The notes under the pieces were generated by a model. That model had not been told where the DNA came from, did no database searches, and saw only the letters and a program-made list of their open reading frames with translations. DNA of 19,696 nt from the NCBI GenBank assembly GCA_964411425.1, contig CAYPKW010000046.1, positions 1 to 19,696 of the forward strand, read 5' to 3'. Shown here piece after piece: positions 1 to 7,300 of the stretch; the first letter of the stretch is position 1, and each line of letters starts with the position of its first letter. The translations under genes and the position numbers were made by a program. This DNA is from CAYPKW01 sp964411425. Lineage in GTDB: Bacteria; Pseudomonadota; Alphaproteobacteria; Dongiales; Dongiaceae.

Positions 1-1
1 C

Positions 2-1903
2 CTCACCGCGTTCATGGCGGCGGTGCGACGGGACTGGGGCGCCGAGGTGCCCGACTTCGCGGCGCTCCATCGCTGGTCGGTCGCCGAGCCGGAGAAGTTC
101 TGGCGCGCCGTGTGGTCCTTCTGCGACGTGATCGCCGAGACGCAAGGCGAGCGGGCGCTGGTGGACGGCGACAAGATGCCGGGCGCGAGATTCTTTCCGG
201 AATCTCGCCTCAACTTCGCCGAGAACCTGCTGCGTCGCCGCGACGATGCCGACGCCATCGTGTTCCGCGGCGAGGACCGGGTGCGCCGGCGCATGAGCCG
301 GGCCGAGCTCTTCGCCCTCGTCTCGCGCCTCGCTCAGGCGATGCGCGCCCAGGGGATCGGGCCGGGCGACCGGGTCGCCGCCTTCGTGCCGAATATTCCT
401 GAGGCGGTGGCGGCGGCGCTCGCCGCCGCCAGCATCGGCGCCGTGTGGTCGTCCTGCTCGCCCGACTTCGGCCCGGAAGGGGTGATCGACCGCTTCGGCC
501 AGATCGGCGCGCGGCTGCTGTTCACGGCCGACGGCTACTATTACGGCGGCAAGGCGTTCGATTCGCTGGCGCGGGTGGCCGAGTTCCTGCCGAGCCTGCC
601 GAGTGTCGAGCGGGTCGTGGTGCTGCCATACACGCGGGCGCATCCGCCGCTCGACGGGGCTCCGCGTGCCCTGATGCTGGACGACTTCATCGCGCCCTTC
701 GCCGCCGGCGACGTCGCGTTCGCCCGCCTGCCGTTCGACCATCCGCTCTACATCTTGTATTCCTCCGGCACCACGGGCGCGCCGAAGTGCATCGTGCATG
801 GCGCCGGCGGCACGCTCCTCCAGCATGTCAAGGAGCATCGCCTGCATTGCGACATCGGGCCGGGCGACCGCATGTTCTACTTCACCACTTGCGGCTGGAT
901 GATGTGGAACTGGCTCGTCTCCGGGCTCGCCTCCGGCGCCACTCTCCTGCTCTACGACGGCTCGCCGTTCCACCCCAGCGCCAACGCGCTGTTCGATTTC
1001 GCGGCGGCCGAGCGCTGCACCTTCTTCGGCACCTCGGCCAGGTTCATCGCCGCTTGCGCCAAGGCCGGGCTGGAGCCGGCGGCGACGCATGACTTGGGCG
1101 CGCTTCGGACCATCGCCTCGACCGGCTCGCCGCTGCTCCCCGAGGGCTTCGACTACGTCTATTCGAAGGTGAAGCGTGACGTGTGCCTGTCGTCGATCTC
1201 CGGCGGCACCGACATCGTCTCCTGCTTCGTGCTGGGCAATCCGATCGGCCCGGTGTGGCAGGGCGAGATCCAGGCGCCGGGGCTGGGCCAGCGGGTCGAG
1301 GTGTGGAACGACGCCGGCCGGCCGGTGCTGGGCGAGAAGGGCGAGCTCGTGTGCGCGGCGCCGTTCCCCTCCATGCCGGTCGGGTTCTGGAACGACCCGG
1401 AGGGCAAGAAGTACCGCGCCGCCTACTTCGAGCGCTTCCCCAACGTCTGGCATCACGGCGACTACGCCGAACACACCCGCCACGGCGGCTTCGTCATCCA
1501 CGGCCGTTCCGACGCCGTCCTAAATCCGGGCGGCGTGCGCATCGGCACGGCCGAGATCTACCGCCAGGTCGAGCGGCTGGCGGAGGTGGAGGAGAGCATC
1601 GTCGTCGGCCAGGACTGGCGGGGCGACGTGCGCATCGTGCTGTTCGTGCGCCTCAAGCCGGGGTTGACGCTCGACCAGGCGTTGCGCGACCGGATCGGGT
1701 CGGAGATTCGCGTGGGCGCCAGCCCACGCCACGTACCGGCCAAGATCGTCCAGGTGGCCGACATCCCGCGCACCAGGAGCGGCAAGATCGTCGAGCTCGC
1801 CGTGCGCGACGTGGTGCACGGCCGGCCGGTGAAGAACCGCGAGGCGCTCGCCAACCCCGAGGCGTTAGAGCTGTACCGCGACCTGCCGGAGCTGCGCGGC
1901 TAG
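2..1903 (+). CDS. aacS: Acetoacetyl-CoA synthetase, 5' end cut by window edge
   Basis: ATP-dependent ligase of the ANL (acyl-/aryl-CoA synthetase) superfamily that activates acetoacetate to acetoacetyl-CoA in the cytoplasm, usually for ketone-body or polyhydroxybutyrate-linked metabolism. The frame is open to the window edge: codons before the ATG at 14 read LTAF, matching the conserved N-terminal region of this family, so the true start lies upstream and about 20 residues are missing. The motif FAALHRWSV...FWRAVW near the N-terminus is typical of acetoacetyl-CoA synthetases rather than acetyl-CoA synthetases. The AMP-binding P-loop YILYSSGTTGAPK begins at residue 246 counted from the ATG at 14. 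The motif FYFTTCGWMMWNW follows. The C-terminal catalytic lysine lies in RTRSGKIVE (K591). Family identity is confident; the physiological pathway is inferred, because no pha or ketone-body genes are visible. Confidence 0.95.
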   Translation, partial: LTAFMAAVRRDWGAEVPDFAALHRWSVAEPEKFWRAVWSFCDVIAETQGERALVDGDKMPGARFFPESRLNFAENLLRRRDDADAIVFRGEDRVRRRMSRAELFALVSRLAQAMRAQGIGPGDRVAAFVPNIPEAVAAALAAASIGAVWSSCSPDFGPEGVIDRFGQIGARLLFTADGYYYGGKAFDSLARVAEFLPSLPSVERVVVLPYTRAHPPLDGAPRALMLDDFIAPFAAGDVAFARLPFDHPLYILYSSGTTGAPKCIVHGAGGTLLQHVKEHRLHCDIGPGDRMFYFTTCGWMMWNWLVSGLASGATLLLYDGSPFHPSANALFDFAAAERCTFFGTSARFIAACAKAGLEPAATHDLGALRTIASTGSPLLPEGFDYVYSKVKRDVCLSSISGGTDIVSCFVLGNPIGPVWQGEIQAPGLGQRVEVWNDAGRPVLGEKGELVCAAPFPSMPVGFWNDPEGKKYRAAYFERFPNVWHHGDYAEHTRHGGFVIHGRSDAVLNPGGVRIGTAEIYRQVERLAEVEESIVVGQDWRGDVRIVLFVRLKPGLTLDQALRDRIGSEIRVGASPRHVPAKIVQVADIPRTRSGKIVELAVRDVVHGRPVKNREALANPEALELYRDLPELRG

Positions 1904-2568
1904 AAGTCCAGCTCCGCGTAGTGGTGCGCGGGCGGCACGCCGGCGACGCGGTCGGCCAGCAACGGGCGAAAGCTCGGCCGCGACTTCACCGTAGCGTACC
2001 AGTCCTTGGCGCGGGCATGATCGTCCCACGGCACGTCGCCGAGGTAGTCGAGCGCCGACAGGTGCGCCGCCGCCGCGATGTCGGCGAGCGAGAAGTCGTC
2101 GCCGGCGAGCCAGCGCCTTCGGTCGGCGAGCCAGCCGATATAGTCGAGATGGGAATGCAGGTTCTGGTGGCCGGCGCGGACCGCCACGGAGTCCGGCGGG
2201 CCGCGCCCGGCGAGCCGCCGCAAGAGCTTCTGGTCGAGCAGCATTAGGGATGCCTCGCGCCCGCACTTCACGTCGAACCAGGCGACCAGCCGGCGCACCT
2301 CGGCGCGCGTCTTGGCGCCGGCGCCGAGCAGCGGCGGCGCCGGGTAGGCGTCCTCCAGGTACTCGCAGATGGCGCCCGCGTCCGCCACCACCTCGCCGTC
2401 CGGCTCGACCAGCACCGGCGTCTCGCCGGCGGGGTTGAGCGCGAGCAACCCGTCGCGCAGCGCCCAGGGTCGCTCCTCCTGCAGCTCGAAGGGAAGGTTC
2501 TTTTCCTTGAGCGCGACGCGCACCTTGCGCGAGGCGGGTTGCAGGCAGAAGTGGTAGAGCAATCGCAT
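1900..2568 (-). CDS. Glutathione S-transferase family protein
   Basis: A 222-residue cytosolic GST-fold protein. The N-terminal thioredoxin-like domain (about residues 1-80) has the family pattern LLYHFCLQPASRKVRVALKE, then NPAGETPVLV with the cis-proline, then DAGAICEYLE, which corresponds to the glutathione gamma-glutamyl contact (E/D-S/A). The rest is a helical C-terminal domain with the N-capping-box-like stretch DDFSLADIAAAAHL. It ends HHYAELDF. The ATG at 2568 was chosen because the GST fold begins directly there; upstream in-frame codons give low-complexity, non-GST sequence. Its stop (1900-1902) overlaps the aacS stop in the palindrome CTAG. The upstream 218 nt separate it from the broken methyltransferase on the same strand. 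The substrate cannot be predicted; many such proteins are detoxification enzymes or non-catalytic binders. Confidence 0.9.
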   Translation of the reverse strand: MRLLYHFCLQPASRKVRVALKEKNLPFELQEERPWALRDGLLALNPAGETPVLVEPDGEVVADAGAICEYLEDAYPAPPLLGAGAKTRAEVRRLVAWFDVKCGREASLMLLDQKLLRRLAGRGPPDSVAVRAGHQNLHSHLDYIGWLADRRRWLAGDDFSLADIAAAAHLSALDYLGDVPWDDHARAKDWYATVKSRPSFRPLLADRVAGVPPAHHYAELDF

Positions 2569-2786
2569 GACGGATCGCCACTGTAGCCGAAGGGGGGAGC
2601 GGGCGACAGGCCGACGCGTAACGAGCCGATGCTGGCCGCCGCCGGTCCCTGACGACAGGAACTCCGCGGCGCTTCGCATTGCCAACGCGCGCGTCTAGAT
2701 GGGCGGGAGCGGGGCGAAGGCCGCCATCGGGGTGGCCAGTCAACCGTGCTGGTGCCGTCGGCAAAGCACGAAATTACACCACTCAG
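2569..2786. other. Intergenic region upstream of GST, no gene seen
   Basis: This 218-nt gap lies between the start of the GST gene and the stop of the broken methyltransferase, both on the minus strand. A weak minus-strand TACAGT box near the GST start has no convincing -35 partner. I see no repeat, tRNA, integrase remnant or terminator with a T tract that would mark the edge of an inserted element. Confidence 0.4.
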
Positions 2787-3647
2787 TCATAAGTCCAGTT
2801 TTTCCTGCTTGGCGGTATCTTCCCTAGCGGCGGTGCGGAAGGTGGCCGCGGCATCGACCAGCGGCACGCGCGGTCGTTTGCCCTGGAACAACTCGGCGAG
2901 CGTGATGATCTGAAGGCGCGGGAACTTTTCGTCGAGGCCGCAATCGAACAAGCCGACGGCGGCGGCTTCCGCTTCCATCGCGCGGGTCGGCAGCGCCGCG
3001 GTGATCAGCACGCCGATAGCGGCTTTCTCGCGCTCGATCACGGAATGCAGATCGCGCACGGCGGAAACGCCGACGCTCTCGCCCCCTTTGACCGATATGA
3101 TCGCGCTTTCCGTGGTCTTGGCATCGGACTTGAAGAACAAGATGCCGTCGATACCGCGGTCGGGGCCTTTCTTCTTGCCGGCATAGGGCCGGCCGCCGAT
3201 GGCGGAGGCCGCCCACCACTGGAACTGGTACTTGTCGCGCGCCGCCAAATCGCGAGCGTCCTCCAAGGTCTTGGGCGTGCCGTGGACCTCGAACTGGATG
3301 CCGGGGAACGCATCCTTCAGCCGCCGCTCGATCAGGCCGATGGCGAGGCAAGTGATGTCGATGCCGATCCAGCGGCGATGGAGTTTTTCGGCCGCGTGCA
3401 CGGCCGTGCCGCAGCCGCAGAACGGATCGAGCACCAAGTCGCCTTCTTTGCTCGATGCCTCGATAATGCGCTCCAGCAAAGCCATCGGCTTTTGCGTCGG
3501 ATAGCCCAGACGTTCCTTCGATGAAGACGAGATGATCGGGATTCGCCAAACGTCCGACATTGCTTTGCCGCCTTCTATGATCTCATCCACACGCCGCAAT
3601 TTGTTCTTGGAGTGACCACGGCCTCCAGGCATCCAAATCCATTCCAC
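2787..3647 (-). CDS. C-terminal fragment: SAM-binding motif plus Mrr-like domain
   Basis: This is the 286-residue part after the premature stop, counted from the first GTG (3647). It contains GYPTQKP, motif I DPFCGCGTA (74-82), RRWIGIDITCLAIGLIERRL, then the Mrr-like segment with GIDGI (D167) and SVKGG (K187), and a C-terminal tail LAELFQGKRPRVPLVD. No ribosome-binding site precedes the GTG at 3647 or the nearby ATG, and homologous-looking sequence continues upstream of them to the TGA. Independent translation is therefore doubtful, and this is best read as the 3' part of the broken gene. Confidence 0.55.
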   Translation of the reverse strand: MEWIWMPGGRGHSKNKLRRVDEIIEGGKAMSDVWRIPIISSSSKERLGYPTQKPMALLERIIEASSKEGDLVLDPFCGCGTAVHAAEKLHRRWIGIDITCLAIGLIERRLKDAFPGIQFEVHGTPKTLEDARDLAARDKYQFQWWAASAIGGRPYAGKKKGPDRGIDGILFFKSDAKTTESAIISVKGGESVGVSAVRDLHSVIEREKAAIGVLITAALPTRAMEAEAAAVGLFDCGLDEKFPRLQIITLAELFQGKRPRVPLVDAAATFRTAAREDTAKQEKLDL

Positions 3648-3704
3648 GCCGTCGGCATCGACGTGAATTTTTTGCTTGCGGCTTGCGACCAGGTCGTCTT
3701 TCGT

Positions 3705-4277
3705 TCATGCCGTTTTCGGCATCTTGAAACAATTTTCCTCGGTTTTTGCATAAAACAAAATGATGTCGTGCTTTCGATTGAAAAACCTCGGAAGGTCCAT
3801 AAGACGGAACGAATAATCCCAGATTACTTCATTTCTGAATTGCGCATTTCCAAAAATACCGTCGAGCAAAATTTTCAAATAATGGCTCGCCCTCGGGTCG
3901 CAGTGCAGGTAGAGCGATCCTGTTGGCTTCAGCACCCGATGCAGCTCCAGCAGCCGCACCGCCATCATGGCGAGATAGGCCATCATTTCGTTCTCGCCGA
4001 GAAATCCGCGCATGGCGCGCAACAACTCGGCGGTGTCGGTGTTCTCCGACTTCAGTACCTCGTCGAAGGCGAGTTCCGATTCGTCGCCCCAGTGCCAGGT
4101 GTCCTCGAAGGCTTCGATCTGCGCCTCGGCGGCTTTCCCGGCCGGCGATTTGAACAAGACGTTGTAGGTGGCTTGCGAGTTGAACGGCGGGTCGAGATAA
4201 ATGAGATCGACGGACTCGCTAGCGATGCTGTCGCGCAGCACCCGCAGATTGTCGCCGTAATAGAGGGCGTTGGTCAC
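3705..4277 (-). CDS. N-terminal fragment of DNA methyltransferase (motif IV half)
   Basis: This 190-residue open part of the interrupted gene starts at GTG 4277 and ends at the premature TGA. It carries the catalytic motif DPPFN (29-33) and the segment HRVLKPTGSLYLHCDP typical of beta-class N6/N4 methyltransferases, ending FYAKTEENCFKMPKTA. It lacks the SAM-binding motif I, so it should not methylate DNA alone. Its 3' half is the AT-rich part of the gene. It may be translated as a stump, or might in principle pair with the downstream fragment; nothing in the sequence shows either. Confidence 0.6.
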   Translation of the reverse strand: MTNALYYGDNLRVLRDSIASESVDLIYLDPPFNSQATYNVLFKSPAGKAAEAQIEAFEDTWHWGDESELAFDEVLKSENTDTAELLRAMRGFLGENEMMAYLAMMAVRLLELHRVLKPTGSLYLHCDPRASHYLKILLDGIFGNAQFRNEVIWDYSFRLMDLPRFFNRKHDIILFYAKTEENCFKMPKTA

Positions 4278-4386
4278 GGGTTATCCTCGCTGGCCCCGCG
4301 CACAGTATGATCGGACGCAAGCGTTGTCGCCAACGGGATATTCATCCCACGTGCGGCCGGCAAGCTCGCGGCCCGTCGCCTTCTGA
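4278..4386. other. Gap downstream of gltB, upstream of methyltransferase
   Basis: These 109 nt lie between the gltB stop and the methyltransferase start, both on the minus strand. They hold the methyltransferase ribosome-binding site (GAGG at 4285-4288) and only a weak 5-bp hairpin, GGGAT-attc-ATCCC (4335-4348), without a T tract. No convincing terminator or promoter is visible. Confidence 0.4.
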
Positions 4387-7300
4387 TTACGCCCGCTCCG
4401 CCTCGGCCTCGTCGTCGAGCGGGTGCGCGAGGCGCGCCAGCATCTCCTTCGGCGCCACCTGCCAGAAACGCCGGCGCTCGATGGCCCAGTCGTTGAGCAA
4501 CCCTTGCGCGTAGCGCGACTGGGTCTCGCGCGCGTGCTCGGCCACGAGGTCCTTCAGCACGTCCTCCCAATGGGCGCTCGCGAGGCGCTGCAAGACGACG
4601 CTGTCGGCATTGACATAGGCGGGGAACGTGCCGTCGGCGTCATAGACGAACGCCATGCCGCCCGACATGCCGGCGGCGAAGTTCTCGCCCGCCGGCCCGA
4701 GCACGACGACGACCCCGCCGGTCATGTACTCGCAGCCGTTCGAGCCGCAGCCCTCGACCACGGCGAGGGCTCCGGAGTTGCGCACCGCGAAGCGCTCGCC
4801 GGCCTGGCCGGCGGCGAACAGCTTTCCGGCCGTGGCGCCGTAAAGCACCGTGTTGCCGATGATGGCGTTCGCTTCGGTGGCGAGCGTCGAGGAGGGCGGC
4901 GGGCGCACCACGACGGTGCCGCCCGACAGCCCCTTGCCCACGTAGTCGTTGGCGTCGCCCAGAACTTCGAGCTTCACTCCTTGCACGGCGAAGGCGCCGA
5001 GCGACTGGCCGGCCGAGCCCTTGAGTCGCACCGTGAGATGGTCGGGGCGCAAGACCGCCATGCCGAAGCGCCGGGTGATGAGCGAGGAGAGCCGCGCCCC
5101 CACCGCCCGATGGGTGTTTCGCACGTTATACTGCAACTGCATCTTCTCGCCGTCCTGGAACAGCGGCCGCGCGTCCTCGATCATGCGGGCATCGAGCGTG
5201 TCCGGCACCTCGTTGCGGCCGTCCACCGTGCAGTAGCGCGGGTGCTCGCCGGGGTCGGCGGTGACGAGCAGCGGGTTCAGGTCGAGGTCGTCGAGATGCG
5301 CCGCACCCCGGCTCACCTGCTCCAGAAGATCGGTGCGCCCGATCGCCTCGTTCAACGACCGGCAGCCGAGCGAGGCGAGAATTTCCCGCACCTCCTCGGC
5401 GATGAAGCTGAACAGGTTCACGACCTTCTCGGGCGAGCCCGAGAACTTCGCTCGGAGCGCCGGGTCCTGGGTGCACACGCCCACCGGGCAGGTGTTGGAG
5501 TGGCACTGGCGCACCAGGATGCAGCCCATCGCCACCAGCGACGCGGTGCCGACGCCGAACTCCTCCGCCCCCAGCATGGCCGCGATCACCACGTCGCGCC
5601 CGGTCTTGATGCCGCCGTCGACGCGCAAGCGAACCCGGTGGCGCAGGCGGTTGAGGGTGAGCACCTGATGCACCTCGGAGAGTCCCATCTCCCAAGGGAT
5701 CCCGGCGTATTTGAGGCTGGTCTGGGGCGAGGCGCCGGTGCCGCCGACGTGGCCGGCGATCAGGATCACGTCGGCCTTGGCCTTGGCCACGCCGGCGGCG
5801 ATCGTGCCGATGCCGGAGCGCGCCACCAGCTTCACGCACACCCGCGCGTCGGGACTGATCTGCTTCAGGTCGTAGATGAGCTGCGCCAGGTCTTCGATCG
5901 AGTAGATGTCGTGGTGCGGCGGCGGCGAGATCAGCGACACGCCGGGCGTGGCCAGGCGCAGGCGGGCGATCTCCTCGGTCACCTTGAAGCCGGGCAATTG
6001 CCCGCCCTCGCCCGGCTTCGCCCCTTGCGCGATCTTGATCTCCAGCTCGCGGCAATTGTTCAGGTAGAGGGCGGTCACCCCGAAGCGGCCCGAGGCCACC
6101 TGCTTGATCGCCGAGTTGGCGTTGTCGCCGTTGGGCGCCGGGCGGTAGCGGCGCGGGTCCTCGCCGCCCTCGCCGGAATCCGACTTGGCGCCGATCCGGT
6201 TCATGGCGATGTTGAGGGTGCCGTGCGCCTCCGCCGACAAGGCGCCCAGCGACATGCCGGGGGTGACGAAGCGCTTGCGGATCTCGGTCAGCGATTCGAC
6301 CTCGTCGATCGACGCCGGCTGGCGGCCCTGCCGGAACGCCAAGAGGTCGCGCAGGCTAACCGGCGGCAGCCCGGCGGCGGCCTCGCTGAACTTCTTATAG
6401 GTCTGGTAGGACTCGGTGGCGACGGCCGCCTGCAGCGTGTGGATGAGGGTCGGGTCCCAGGCGTGCGCCTCGCCGCCCTCCCGATACTTGTAGAAGCCGC
6501 CGACCGGCAGCGCGATCGACTCATTGGACCAGGCGCGCCGGTGCAGGCTCTGCGCCTGCTGCTGAATGCCGGCCAGCCCGATGCCGGAGATACGCGACTG
6601 CATGTCGGGGAAGTACTCGGCCACCAGCGTGCGCGACAGCCCGACCGCCTCGAAGTTGCACCCCCCCCGATAGGAGCTGATGACGGCGATGCCCATCTTC
6701 GACATGACCTTGAGCAGGCCGTCGTCCAGCGCCTTCTTGTAGCGCTTGACGCAGTCCTCGAACGCGAGTGCGCCGAACAGGCCGCGCCGATGGCGCTCCG
6801 CGATGCCGGCCTCCGCCAGCCAGGCGTTCACCGTGGTGGCGCCCACCCCGATCAGCACGGCGAGGGTGTGCACGTCGAGGCATTCGGCCGAGCGCAGGTT
6901 GAGCGAAGTGAAGGTGCGCAGCTGCTGGCGCAACAGGTGCGTGTGCACCGCGCCGGTGGCGAGGATCATCGGGATGGCGGCGCGCGCCGGCCCGCTTGCC
7001 TCGTCGCTGAGCACGAGGTGCACGGGACCGCCGCGCACCGCGTCCTCGGCCTGGCGCCGGATCGCCGCCAGCGCGTCCTTCAACGCATTGTCGCCGCCGG
7101 CCGCATCGAAGGTGCAGTCGATCTCGACCGCCGAGGCGCCCATGTAGGCGCGCATGGCCTGGAACTCCGAGGTGGACAGCACCGGCGATTCAAGTTGCAG
7201 CAGTCGGCATTGGCTCTCGTCCTGGTCCAGCACGTTGCCGAGGTTGCCCAGCCGGGTCTTGAGCGTCATCACCCGCCTCTCGCGCAAGCTGTCGATCGGC

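Larger units (their letters stand above)
2787..4277 (-). pseudogene. DNA methyltransferase-nuclease fusion broken by one in-frame TGA
   Basis: Read as one frame, this encodes a 496-codon protein with a stop only at codon 191 (TGA at 3705-3707). It starts with GTG at 4277, preceded by GAGG seven nt upstream. The order is that of a beta-class N6-adenine/N4-cytosine methyltransferase: motif IV DPPF (29-32), a variable target-recognition segment, GYPTQKP (258-264), then SAM-binding motif I DPFCGCGTA (284-292) and RRWIGIDI. A C-terminal domain (about 350-450) has DRGIDGI (D377) and ISVKGG (K397), resembling the PD-(D/E)xK core of Mrr-like restriction endonucleases, followed by EREKAAIGV. The 19 codons after the TGA (TKDDLVASRKQKIHVDADG) continue sensible coding sequence, so the break is a nonsense change and not a frameshift or two designed genes. 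TGG (Trp) is a likely ancestor, but this is inference. The gene stands alone between core genes, is less GC-rich than its neighbours, and was probably acquired horizontally. A sequencing error has not been excluded. Confidence 0.8.

Noticed and set aside
3705..3707. TGA read as selenocysteine, or as Trp by a variant code
   Set aside because: No SECIS-like hairpin was evident after the codon, the enzyme family does not use Sec, and TGA is used as a normal stop by many genes in the window (for example kdsD, lptC, lptA, gltD).
4335..4348. Terminator hairpin after gltB
   Set aside because: The stem is only 5 bp and has no T tract on the minus strand.
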